DNA from: Xenoacremonium recifei
Lineage: Eukaryota; Ascomycota; Sordariomycetes; Hypocreales; Nectriaceae
DNA: 64,000 nt
Assembly (NCBI GenBank): GCA_012184525.1
Contig: WOFQ01000013.1
Location: forward strand, 717,446 to 781,445
Reading direction: 5' to 3'
Part shown: positions 44,417 to 56,121 of the stretch, piece after piece
How the letters are laid out: every line of letters starts with the position of its first letter
Position numbering within the stretch: position 1 is the stretch's first letter
The notes under the pieces: generated by a model
Told to the model about the DNA's origin: nothing
The model's database searches: none
The model's input: only the letters and a program-made list of their open reading frames with translations
Translations under genes and position numbers: made by a program

Positions 44417-45621
44417 CGTGACGACAAGGAGGGAACCCAACAACGATGCTGATGCTTCACCGAGGAGGTGAGGAAATCCCCAGCGGCCACAATGGAATGT
44501 ATATGTCCCTTGTTGTAGGATTCACTCTAGTGCCAGCTCCGCATGACGGCCATACCGACCAACCCCATCTCAACCTGCGCGTTGCTCCCATGCTGCCGAG
44601 GATAGATTCTTTATCTCTCAGCCCAAGCCATGGGCTAGTTCCCAGCCAGCTGGTACCAAACTTTGGCAGGACTCACCCATCTGTTCCGCAGCTGATCGAT
44701 CTGTCTCCGCCAAAGGATGCTAACCAACTGCTGTCAAAGCCGGGAAGATGCTTCTTGACACCCCTGACCATCGCACATGGACGGCTGAAACACCTGGTCA
44801 AAGCGATTGAGCCATGCTAGATCGGACTAGTTAATGGGGATCGAGTGGGCTGGGACCTCGTGGCCAAGGAACTGGATGTCTTCTTCACCGTGGATGTGTT
44901 GCCCCCTGACCTGAACTCTAAAACCCCAGGCGGGACCGGGTATAGATGCAAATCAAATGCTGTCAAGGTACTCCGTAGATGAGTTGCATTGGGGCCACAG
45001 GAGGGGAAACTCGTCTAGGGGTTTCACCGTTGGAAATGCTGGCGGCCGGTCTAGACTGGGGTCTCCGAGCTCAGCCGCACAAGATTATTGACCCCGTACC
45101 AGACTTGCGATCGATCTGGGACGCGCTACTGCATGTGCCAGCTCGACTGGAGGCCCGAGAGCCCCTGACAACGGTCACGAACCGCCACGGCTGAAGACAT
45201 ATGAACTCAAGCCTGAGCCCCTGGCGGCCTTTCGCTTGACAGTACCACCGCTGAAGAGAGCCGCCATTGAGTAATAGGATGGGTCGGAACAGCGGTTGAC
45301 GATACGCGTCGCGCCGAGACACGTCTTTACTGAGCCCTAATCACGAATGAATCTCCATGCCAAGGAACCCTTGTTTGTTGGGTCCAGCTGGGTCTTAAGC
45401 CATCTTTAGGAGTGGATTCTTTTACCGATCGAAAGTCACATCATCCGGTAGGCGAGCCGGCCAGCCGGGTCTCAAGGGGAATCTAGCTGAAGGGTCTGTA
45501 TTCATCAGGGTGAAAGGCAATTATTTCAACGCACGCCTTGAGGAACAGATTCGTATGATATCACATTAATTAAGTGTCTTGCGCTACTAGGAAGTAAATC
45601 GGTCGCTACATGTCTCCTGCT
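44417..45621. other. 1.2-kb intergenic region, no gene
   Basis: Lies between the MHYT gene start and the stop of the rhodopsin-domain gene. GC content is moderate; ORFs are short and overlapping. Nothing recognisable. Confidence 0.4.
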
Positions 45622-46954
45622 TTAACCATTCGTCGTCAGTTCTTCTTCGCTTTCATTAGACTTAAACTTCTCCTGCTTGACCCATAAAGGATTTTGTTTC
45701 CCTATCGTGGTCTCTTGAGTCCTGTCACTACCTGTCTCGTGTACCGTCGTCTCGTCGTGCTCATTACGTCCCCTGAAAGTCGTCAAGCTGAAGAGCTCGC
45801 CATATTTCCTTCGGTTTCTAGTCCCTTCCGAGTGGCCCATTGAGGCCGAAGCTCGGGGTCGATCGGAATCATGCAGAACTGAGGGGCCTGCGGTCGAGAA
45901 CCCGAGCCGGTGGCCGACAATGCGGAAGAGTGGGCGCAGCGTAGCCAAACTGCCCGCCGTCACGCCCAGGCCTCCTTCAACCGTTGACCAAATGGCTATG
46001 TCCAGTGTCGCGTCTAGAAGCTAATTAGCAAATTGAATCTGTGATGCACCGAAGCTATTCGAATACATACAAAGGAAGTCCGGGTTCTTGAAGTCCTTAA
46101 CGTAGCAGAAGCGAGCGACGACAGCAGCGCTCGCACTATGATGAGGTCAGCCAATGGTTCTGAATTGTCTGGAGATGGTGCCAAGGGTGTACGAACACGC
46201 AGCCCATAAGCATAATTGGAATTAGGGCAATTTTGCTTCGCTTGTCCATATTCAGCTTCAAGATCATCACGATTGGCAGCAACGCAAACGTGAAGTCGCA
46301 GACGACAGTAAATGAGCTGTAGATGTAAGTGATGGTCATGATGACGTCCACGTCGATGCAGGACCCAGGTGATTGTCGGGTCCAAAAGAAGGAGATAGGG
46401 CTGCACTGGAACAAGCAGATGAAGAAGAACGCGATGCAGGTCAACGCGGTGGTTCCCATGGCAGCATAGATAATGTAGATATGAGTTCGACGAACGGCGA
46501 TTCGGAGAAGAAAAAGGCCAATCGAGATTTTGCAAGTAATCATGGTGATGCAGTACCACAGATAGCAGTGCCACCAATACTAGATCATGTCAGTTTAGTG
46601 TACTTGATAGTCGGTATTGTGTGCTGGACTTTTATTACCTTCATCGCCAGAACGATATCGCTGTCTGAGAGATTCCAATAGTGACGGCCAGTACCATAGC
46701 GGACACCGAGAAGTGTGAATGCAATCAGAATAATATACGAGATCTGCCATAATTGGACATTAGACATCAGGTTGATGCTGTGAAAGGGCAGGCAAAACAC
46801 TCACGAGAGCTCCGACCATGACCCCATCGTCGAGCCCGAAGTTCCGAACGATTCGCAACCTAACATAGCATCTCAAGGCGACTGCAATAACCGCTGTGGT
46901 GATGAAGGTTCCGCACACTGCCGCCAGTTGGGGGCCGCGATTCTCAGCAGCCAT
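45622..46954 (-). CDS. fungal rhodopsin-domain integral membrane protein
   Basis: Five exons, 46954-46805, 46743-46639, 46579-46197, 46135-46071 and 46013-45622, give 364 residues. Seven membrane segments occur in the first 280 residues. Family landmarks: RGPQLAAVCGTFITTAVIAVALRCYVRL at the start, GLDDGVMV, GVRYGTGRHYW, a WYCITMITCKISIGLFLLRI block, PGSCIDVDVIM and, near the end, YATLDIAIWSTVEGGLG. This is the fungal 'rhodopsin domain' family, related in layout to Pth11-like receptors but without a CFEM domain and without a retinal-binding Lys motif. Role unknown, possibly signal perception. The C-terminal ~110 residues are a charged cytosolic tail. The third intron uses a GTTCGT donor, chosen because it gives GCVASAAVVARF. 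Confidence 0.88.
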
Positions 46955-47809
46955 GGTTGTTCAATGAGATTCTGGAGGATGCAAATGCTACGGTTGAGGA
47001 GCAACCATGCGGCAGATGAGCCAAATCAATGAGCATGATGCACGCATAAATACAACGGCAGGCTACCAGACGCCAAGTTCACACACATTGCCGAGAAGAG
47101 TGTCAGACCATTTTCGTCTCCACACGAATGAATGGTTTTGACAAGTGACACTGCGCGTCTTTCATCCCCAACAAGCCACAACCAAACTTTAAAGCGCCTT
47201 CAAGGGGCCCGGGCGTTGGGTCGTTCGCCACGAGCATCATGCGCCATGAGTATATACCCGGTTTCCGCCCAGTTGCGAGCCTTTTCCGCGTGGAACAAGA
47301 GCCCAAGACGGTTCCTGACGCCGCCACCGGAGACTAAGGCTGTCCCAGCACGGACCTTCGTCTCCCACGTGTCGTGTTTGAATGGAATGCCTCGCAACGC
47401 CACATGGTATTGCTTTTAGTGTGTATCTCCACCGTTGGTGCCGGGAGAACAGTTATAAGGAGGTGTGGAGGTCGGAGACAACCCCCAAACTGGCAAGTTT
47501 CGTGTTTCCATTCTCTTGCAATGCATAGCCTTTATACCGGTTTTTTTTCTCAACTAAGATGTTTTAATTGTCTTTACGGAGTACATATCTTGAGGAATGA
47601 CCGCACAACCTGTGAGACCAACTTTCTAGATGTGTGAATCATCTAACCTACAGGAAGAATGCAATTTCACCAGGTATGCGGTTCAATCAAGACAGCATTG
47701 AGTTTTTCACCTTCTGTCATGGAACCCGTTTATCTCTTCTCTTTACATGAAAGCACCATTTCTATCCAGAATTACCAGAACAGTACGGCTATCTTCCAGG
47801 CCGGAAAAA
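46955..47809. other. intergenic region, no gene
   Basis: 855 bp: promoter of the rhodopsin-domain gene at the left and the 3' flank of the NLR gene at the right. Nothing else recognisable. Confidence 0.35.
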
Positions 47810-50800
47810 TTAGGAATCCAGTGAGCTCCGTACGCTATGCCATACTCTAAAGGGCCAAGGGTATGAAAAGTCCGATAAGCTTAGTACGGAGCGAGGCGGT
47901 TTATTAACATTATACCCCAACTCCATTTTAATCATCCTTCGTGCCTCTTTTCCCGTGCTCGTGTCTCCTTTAGGTAAGTTGGGAACTCGAAAATTTTGAA
48001 AGAGCAGATAATCCAGTCGCTCATTGTCACAGTTGTTGAACAACACGCGAAGCATTTCTGGCCCAAGTCTTGGATTACTTGCTGCATCCACCAGGATTTC
48101 TCCAGTGACCTCGATTCCCAAGTTCTTTTCGAACAGGAACTTTGCTGCCTCGATTGTTTTGTGGTTTTGAACCGCTGCCCTCATCAGATCTTGTAGACTT
48201 TGCGGATCATCAAGCTTGATGAGTCTTCTCTCGAATGCCTCGCGCAAGTTTCTTGTCCAGTGACAATTCTTTGCGATTTCTAGTCCGAGATTGCTGCTGG
48301 GTTGGAGTGCATGGTCTTCACCCAGTCGGCGTAGGAAGTATTCTAGGACAGCGTCGGAGTTCCTTGCTGCCGCCTCTAATTCGGCTACCCCGATGTCTTT
48401 TGTCCCTTCAAATAGAAACTCCACGACTTCAAGGTGCGGATTCAGGGCGACCGGAACGGTGAACTTCGTGCTAAGCGCTGTTGGGGGTTCTCTGAAAAAG
48501 AATTTGATTGTCCGTAGGTTCCCGTGTTGAGTCGCTGTAGCTATTACTTCATCGTCAATGAGTTCCTGAAGATTTGGCCTTATCTCTTCCAAAAAAGGCA
48601 GTAGGACATGGCCGTAAACTCGATTGCTAGCGGCACGAGCAATGGTTGGGCTCAAAATGGAAAGTGGACGAGTACTGTGGTCGAGCAATGTCCGTACGAC
48701 CTTCGCTCCACGAACCGCCACCGCATCTTGGACGAACTCTTGGGTGATGAAGTTTTTCGTATCCGGATCGCATTCAAAAATGGCTTTAAGGCAATCCGCT
48801 ACTCGATTGTCCCAAGAGTTCTCGGGTTCTTCAGAATCCGCAATAAACCTCGCTCCTGTCATGACAGCTTTGTTTTCGTTCCGTTTTGACAAGCGGCGCA
48901 GAAGTCGATCATTGCAGGTTTCAGTAACCATTCTAGTAAGAACTTCGCCATTGACTTTATAGGACCCTTCAGAGTGCTCGAGTATAAGCTTCAACATAGC
49001 TGCATTGGCGTTACAGAATGTGTCCTCAATAACGCGGGTTGACATCGTGGCGAAGTCGAAGTCGACTTTGACCCTAAGCTTGAGGAAAAGGGGCTCCCAA
49101 TCGTCGCGTTTCGATAAGGCTGACAGCATAGGCTCGTGCACACACAAGGAGCCGGACTTGTCGAGATTGATCAGGGCCTCCACCGTTCCACGATTTGTCT
49201 TAGGGTTTTCGAGTGCCTTGAGCACTGTATCGGCATAAATAGACGGCTCGCATTCCCAGAGAAGTAGCTCGTGAATGAGCCTATTAGGGTTCGAATAGCT
49301 TCCCGCCGCTGCTCGCAAAATGATACTTGAGACCAAGAAGCCAGGATATTTCTCCCGGAAATAGACCACTAGGTCTACATCTGCGGCTTTGACCGCTTGA
49401 AGGACCGGTACGGTCTTTTCGTCAATATATTGTGATAAGAACTCCCACGTTTTCTTCCGCCCATCCCAGGAGGATCTGGTGCCATTTCCTTGCTTCGCAA
49501 TTTCCTTGATGGTTTCAGCAGAAATACTGAATCTTCCCTTTCTGGTGCTGTTTCCCCGCTTCACAATTTTCTTGATCATAGCTGTAGAAATCATGAATGC
49601 TCTCTTCCCGGCTACAGCTTCTACCAACCAGTCGGCTGTGCACCAGCAAGTTGCCGCTTCAATAAAGAAGTCTACAGTCAACCAATTCCTGGGGATTTCT
49701 CTTGTTTTGCCAAACAAGAGCTTCACCAACTCCTTGGTGCACCACGGGTTTCTCAGCGCGGCTATTGGTATGCTCGGCTGTGTTTGACTCTTCGTCGGGT
49801 CCTTCTTCCGTAACTTTTTGACAGTCCTGACGTGCCTCGCACTCTCAATAGCGAGTTCAATTGTGCTCTTTCCATCTTTGTTCTCTGACCAGAACGAGGC
49901 GTGCTCCCATCCGGGCTTGTGTAAAAGCAATTCGACAGCCTCATCACGACCGAACTTTACCGCTAAGTGCAATGCCGACATGAGGTCTGCTCGCCGATAG
50001 GGGATATTTACCCTCTTCCAAAGCCGCGAAGGACCTGTGCCATCGTTCGAATAGAACCGCTCCAGAATTTCAGTAAACCCATATACGCAAGCGATATCGA
50101 ATGGTAACGATCCCGGGGAAGTGCAGTGATCTAACTCAACCTCTACTTCTGCATTGTAGGATCCGAGGGGTCTTTCCGATAATAATCGCTGAACGTCTTC
50201 CAACCAAAAAGATCCCAACTTCTGCCTGGGACGGGATTCGTTGGGGATCAGAGCTCTTAAATAAGACTTCAAGGGTTCCATTTCTCGCCCCTTCCTCCCG
50301 CATGAGAATGAGTGTGACGTCCAGAATAAGGTGGCATAATATCGGAACTCTTGGATAGGTTCTTTCTTCTGGATGCGGGCATGCCCCATCCCTCGTGCCG
50401 ACAACAAGCTGTGAGTGTAGTTTGAGTTATCGCTCTCGATGTCCTCGTCAGATCTATGATTTGGACGACTTCCGGATCGATTTGAAAGGCGACTGGAAAC
50501 ACCAGCATCATCCGAATAATTTGCAACTTGTCCATACTCGCCATCACCGTTATCTCTGCGCGTGGTTCTTGACCGGCCACGAGATGGTCCTGCCTCAGGA
50601 GGCCCGCAATCGCGTCGGAGTCGAGCGAATTCGTCGGATTCAGAAGACTCTCGATTTCCATCTCCAATCTCGGAGCTCTCCTCAGAACTCTCCTCAGAAC
50701 TCTCCTCAGAACTTTCCTCGAATTCATCGAGGTCATCCAGATATGGAAGACTTTTTACGCACATCTCGGCAACTGCTGCATGTGACGCTATCTCATATCC

Positions 50801-53207
50801 GGGTTCCATTCTAAGTCTCTGTTCCAGGAATGGATGGTGAAACTGGAAAGTACCAGAGCGTTCGTCCAATTTCAAGAACCCTTCACAGCTCGCAATCAAA
50901 TCATCAACATGTAGCCTGTTAGGCGTAGTCTCCTCTTGGAGCGATTGATCCACCCCTGATTTACTTATTGCAACAAGAAATGCCGTCGTCGAAAGGGGCG
51001 TTTTGGCACAAGCCAAAAGCTTTAGGGCAGCAGCAGCTTTTCGGCTGCTCGGATAACCTTTCGCCTTATGTATATTGTCGTACATAGAGCGATACAGTTT
51101 CTCCAGATCGTTCGGGAGTCCATCAGACTTTAGCTCCACCTCGAGATCTTCAATGGTGCTCTTGTCCCTAATGCGACTCAACACCAGACTCGCCCATAGA
51201 AACCTATTACACCCTAATCAGCGAATCACTCTTATTAAAATTCTCGGTATGGTTGGTGAGATCACACATTTTGCCGGCCTTCTCATTGACACTCTTTATC
51301 ACTAATTGTTTGGCCTTTTCACGGTCGGCCGACTTTACTGTGGGACTGCTAAGAAACTGGACCGGGCTCCAACTGCTAACTTCATCGTGAACAAATTGCT
51401 TTATCCCTTTAGCGATCTCTGGACATGTATCGAGGTAGATGGCGTGCTTCGGATTGGTTCTCCACTCTTTGAAGTAAGCCCTGGACATACGATCGTTGCT
51501 CGCACTTGAGATCAACAACTTCAAGGAGCACTTGGAGGCAGCAAAGCTGTTGCGGAAACTATCTATTAGCTTTGCAGAACTGAACGAGAGTGCAGTACTG
51601 GCATTAGTGGTGTTGCACTTATCCACCGAGTCGATGACTATGGTGATGGATTCGTACTGCTCGGTAAGTTCCACTATCAACTCGAGGCAAGATTTGCTAT
51701 CGTATTTGGCGTTTTTCTTATAACGAAATTCTATGTCCTGAGGTATTGGGTCGCGGTGAAGGTCGATGAGCTGTTTGACTATGTTTCGGAGGACATCCTC
51801 TGGATCTTGATTTGCTTTGCAGTAAAAGTACAGGATTGGGGAGTCTGAGATCGGCTCTAGCTTTCTTAGAAAGCTATCGACTACGAGAGACCTAACGAAG
51901 AAGAGTTAGTTGCTGGTTAATCGATATGTGCAAAAGTGCGACGTTTGCTTACGTTAAAAATGTCTTTCCTATACCGACTTGATCACATAAGCGCAGAGTT
52001 TGTCAGCGAAACAATGTGCAGCAGCAGTGTCTATATACAACTCACCGCTTCCGTTCATCCAGAGAAGATAAGATGCTCGAGAAACCCGCCACTCGAGGAG
52101 TTTCTCGTGCTTCATGAGCCATAGTCCGATCTGTGAAGACCTCCGCGTACCGATCTCTACATGATCGTCGAGGTGAGAGTGTGGAGAGAGCCAGTTCAGC
52201 AAGTTTTGATTGTGCTGTTCGTCCAACCCTAACAGACATGAATCAATAACTATTACGAAGAGAACCAATTGAAAATCACTTACTTCGCTTGATATCTCCA
52301 GAATATTCGATGATATTTCTCTGAGCTGTCATGTCATTTAATAAAAACGAAAATTTGGAGGTGAGGTACCTAATACACACCTTCCCTTTGAACGAGGTTG
52401 GCCCACATGTCGGCCTTTTTCCTATCTTTGTTGACTGCTTCCGCCATTTCGTTGTAAGCCGACGGGTCTTGACCCAGGTTCTTCACTTTGCCCACTGTAC
52501 AGAGATTTATTAGACAGAGACGTTGAGCATTGAGCCAGGTATAGCATACCTGTGGAAGGGCTACTTTTCCAAGTATAGAACTGCTTGGCCTGGGCCAAGA
52601 AGCGGAGGATATTAGAGTATACATTGATCATGGTTGCTCTGAGGTGGTCAACGATAAGCGAGCTCCCATCACCATAAAGTGGCTCAAACTGCACGTAGTA
52701 GGTGACAGCATCTGCAACCACAGCCATGAAGCCGCTCACGGCTTCGATCTAGTCTTAGAAGTAGGAAAGACCCTGATTCATTAGGTCAAAGATTGTGATT
52801 GAAATTAGATAAAATAGATAACAAACCTTGATGATAATCTTGATGGCTGCCCACGGCAGAGCAGCTTTGCCGGTGGGGTCAAGGGCAACCACGCTGTCGA
52901 CGATCCCAGAGAATGATCTGATGTATCCCACGATATTTGCCCAAATATCGCGAATAGCGTATTCCTTACCGCGGAATTTCACCAATCGTTTCTTTTTATC
53001 GAGGTTCCGTTGCAGTTCTTCGGCCGCATTCAGTGATTCGCGCACATCTTCGATAGTAGGTTCGACGGTTTCCAGGACGCTTTTTTCAGCTGCCGTAAGC
53101 TTACCCAATGCGGCTTGCCAGAGGTCGGGCTGGTTCTTGAGCACGGAGCCCACATCCTGCGCGAAATATGTCGCCTGGATCGATTGCTGCACGTTCTGAC
53201 CAACCAT
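47810..53207 (-). CDS. NLR-like STAND protein: helical N-domain, NACHT-type NTPase, degenerate ankyrin-like C-terminus
   Basis: Eight exons: 53207-52827, 52748-52550, 52494-52381, 52325-52284, 52228-52046, 51977-51953, 51891-51268 and 51203-47810, giving 1,526 residues. The N-terminal ~170 residues form a helical domain seen in many fungal STAND proteins (DIWANIVGYIRSFSGIVDSVVALDP, GKAALPWAAIKIIIK). The NTPase starts at LLWMNGSG / VGIGKTFLT (Walker A), has ITIVIDSVDKC (Walker B) near 270-280, then LKLLISSASND and a VNEKAGKMFLWASLVL block. The remaining ~1,100 residues have an acidic ESSE repeat and one clear ankyrin-like unit (SALHLAVKFGRDEAVELLLHK). Many weaker ~45-residue units resemble degenerate ankyrins. 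The architecture is that of fungal NOD-like receptors in non-self recognition and programmed cell death. The Walker A exon can start at AAG (25 nt) or at a TAG 9 nt later. A HET gene follows on the same strand. Confidence 0.85.
50676..50720 (-). repeat. 12-bp tandem repeat coding ESSE units in the NLR gene
   Basis: Three exact copies and one variant of CTCTCCTCAGAA (plus strand). They are read on the minus strand as repeated Glu-Ser-Ser-Glu. The array forms an acidic, phosphorylatable linker between the NTPase-side helical region and the repeat domain. Exact repeats suggest length variability. Confidence 0.85.
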
Positions 53208-53876
53208 ACTAGAAGACTGAACAGCGTGTGAGTATGATAAAGGGAGCACGAGAAAGTCTAGCAGAAACATGAAAAAGGAATTCATCTGTGTATTCTGCCA
53301 GGTGCCTGATGCGGGGTAGAAGAACAATCAGGTCATGAGTTCTGCTTCTGCAGATGAAACCGTCAATGGTTGGTCGAAGCCCGCTCACTCGCTTCAGCCG
53401 CACGCAATGCCAGCAAATCATGCATGTGGACCACCTTGCTCGTCTTACTCTGTATTCAGCACCCTAATCTAGTTTTCGCAAGCTGGTGAAAATAGGAGCT
53501 GTGAGATATTCGTCAGAAGGCGCATCACGTAGGATTATTATTAGGCATACTTCAAATTGAGGGGCCTTTTCACTCTTGCATTAAAGCAACTTTTATAATA
53601 CTTCCCTCTATTTATTCAAATCTGACGTGAAAATAGATTTTCCAAGATTGAAATACAGAAACAACAGGCGTTGCCTCCCGCGTCAATATTTAGTTCCATG
53701 GAACTAGGATGGGAATATTCGATTATGTAGTAGAACTCTAAGCACATCTCCAACTTATAGAATCAATTCAGATACCTATCCTTAGTCAGCTCAGTCTCTC
53801 TCTCGCTCAAACTTAAATCTTCGTCACCTATACCTCTCTCTCTCTCTCTCGTCTCTACCGTCGAACTCGCGGTTCA
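53208..53876. other. intergenic region between NLR and HET genes
   Basis: 669 bp that must hold the NLR promoter on the minus strand. A CT microsatellite (listed separately) lies near its right end. The left part (53209-53421) has a short open minus-strand frame without a domain. Confidence 0.45.
53834..53850. repeat. CT/GA microsatellite
   Basis: About eight CT dinucleotides in a row, lying between the stop of the HET gene and the start of the NLR gene. Confidence 0.9.
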
Positions 53877-56121
53877 TCATTGTAAACAGATATCTACAAG
53901 GTCCAAAGCTTCGACTTCGGGTAAAAATTGGCCACGGGCATCTAACAAACACGTCCAGCCTACTAATCTATGGCCATGGCCAGTACGAATAGGGCGAAGA
54001 GCAAGCCGCATATTTCCGTTGAGAGGTGCTACAATAACATCCCCTTCCAAGATATCCACAATACCATATCCGCTGTAACCTTTGACGGTCTGGAAGTCTA
54101 TTTGCCCGGGAACGCGAATTTGACCTAAGGAAGGCGTAAGTAATAGGTACAAGGGCTGAGGGCTGACCTGGATTGGCCACCGTCTTCTAAACCAACAGAT
54201 TCTCTTGGACTTCTTACCTAATTGTTGAACTTCGTCTATGATCTTAGCTTTGAAGCTCATTTCATTTCCGTCGTGACTTCTGTGTTGAGCTGTAGACAAT
54301 AGAAGATCGGCTAGTGCTTCTCCGGGAAGCTGAGACCAGTCGATTGGCGTGTCAAGGTCCAGAACCCACGACTTTTGCCACTGTTGGTGGTCTTGTCCAG
54401 GCAAATGACCTGGGATCTTACGAAGCCAAGTCCATAAGGTTAACGATTGAGCATAACTCAAGAGAGTTTGTGTAAAAGCAAGGAATGCGTCTCGATAATC
54501 GGTTCCTGAACCGGGGCTCTGCAAGTTAACGCCACATCGTGTCAGGACGCTCACAAAGCTGTTCACCCGGTCGATTGAGAGGGTGCATTTGCGAGACGAG
54601 AGTAGAGGTAGCGCCAGCGCCAGCGCGAGGCTTTCTCTGCTAATTTGCTGCGGTCTCTCTGACTCGAATGCACGAGAGAGAAACCGGCTCGCGTTGCCGC
54701 CAAGCTGAGATGAATCATCCATGACAAGATCAACGCTCACCAGATTTTCTGACGGATCGACTCCGGGAGTGTAGTGACCGGCGACTAACCGACGCAGGAT
54801 CGTAGGATCGGCTACTTTGCGTGACCAAGTCGTTCTTGCTGAAGCAGAGTGTTTTAGGGATTGCCCATCCTGCATCAGATCCGCCCCAAGACTAGCAAAC
54901 TTGTCCCAAGGCATCACATGTGGCCCGCACATAAGCTCGGGGTTGTTTGCCATTACTAACTCCGGAACAACCCAGAGTCGCTCAAACCAGGAGCGTTGAA
55001 GGATCTTCAGGACATCAGCTCCCAGTGCCTCGGTCGATTCGGCGTTATCTAGAGGGCAATTAGTTAAGGAACCATACAGAGGGGTTCTACGACTCACCGG
55101 AGTCAGTTTTGTCAACTACAAACACATTTTTAATGGCTTCTGCATCGTCTGCAATTTCTCCAAGCCAGATCAACACGCTCTTTGCACTTGCGTAGATACG
55201 TGGGACTAGAGCTAGCTGGCCATCCATTTCATTCCCTGCCTCTTCAAGGGCTTCAAGAGCCTGGTCTTGTACGATGCCTTCGTTTTCAGGAGGCTGTTGA
55301 TACTGAAATTGCGGATATGCTGGAAAGGCAGGATACTGGTTAGCATTTACCTGTGGATAGCAGTTCTCTAGGTTGTGGTTTGCCGTCGAGTTGTAGTCCA
55401 TTGTAATCTGTGTCGGCTCGAGGACCATCCGGTTTGAAGGGTCGTTCCCTTGGTTGCGCATCGAACTTCCACGAGATTCACGCCTCCATCTAGCCCTGAA
55501 CCTGCCCACAAAATCTTGCCATCTCATTTGTTCTCCTCCACGGAGGTTTCCTTCGCTGTCCAAATATTGATTGATTGGGGCTGGCTCATTTCCTGGTTGC
55601 AAGTTGACGTTCCAGAGAGAAGACTGTGGCGGATAGTAAGAGCTCGTGGCTGTCGGCATAGGCGGTTGATATTGAAGGGCCTGGTTAGACAAGTTTCTGG
55701 GTGAATACAGGAAACTCCTTAGGTTGTTTGAATCTGGAACTCGATATTCTCCGCCATGGACAGGGACTTGAGAGCTTTGTTGCTTTTGGGCGACATATTC
55801 GAAGGCAGCTTGCTTGATGCAAACGGCGTCCATCCATACGAACTTGCTCTCGAGAGGATGCCGTATAGTTTCGAGTGCTTTTTTCCCGTTCCTCGTTACC
55901 TTGATCGTTTTCCTTGAACAGATTATTGCTTCAGATGGGGCGCCCTCCCAGGAGTAAGACAGCGCCTTGTAGTCATACTTTGACGCATCGTCGATGTCGA
56001 TGACATGTAGTTGAACTAAGAGAGTATCTGTGGGGCTTTTGGTTGTAGGGAGGATCTCAAGCAGCCTGAAACAAGTCGCGTTGGGTAGTCGTTCATATTG
56101 ATACTCTCCGTCCCAGGGCAT
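53877..56121 (-). CDS. HET-domain protein with a ~190-residue low-complexity insertion
   Basis: Two exons, 56121-55098 and 55048-53877, with a 49-nt intron, give 731 residues. HET blocks: KYDYKALSYSWEGAP at about residues 48-62, FVWMDAVCIKQ at 94-104, then, only after a long insertion, LVPRIYASAKSVLIWLGE at about 305-322 and RSWFERLWVVPELVMA after the intron. In ordinary HET proteins the second and third blocks are roughly 15-20 residues apart; here about 190 residues rich in Gln, Pro, Asn and Tyr intervene. The C-terminal half has VDLVMDDSSQ, GYGIVDILEGD and a final GHGHRLVGWTCLLDA, the usual tail of fungal HET proteins. Cytosolic, with no transmembrane helix. It is transcribed in the same direction as, and just upstream of, the NLR gene, suggesting a recognition or cell-death module. 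Confidence 0.92.
55222..55788 (-). other. Q/P/N/Y-rich insertion inside the HET domain
   Basis: Codes for residues of about 112-300 of the HET protein. Compositional bias is strongest at YPQVNANQYPAFPAYPQ, which is prion-like in character. The segment also includes a short basic patch (RFRARWRRESR). There is no in-frame stop and no pair of splice sites that would clearly remove it. Confidence 0.7.

Noticed and set aside
46955..47809. Transposon or repeat relics in the larger intergenic gaps
   Set aside because: No transposase-like frames, terminal inverted repeats or target duplications were seen there or in the other long gaps.
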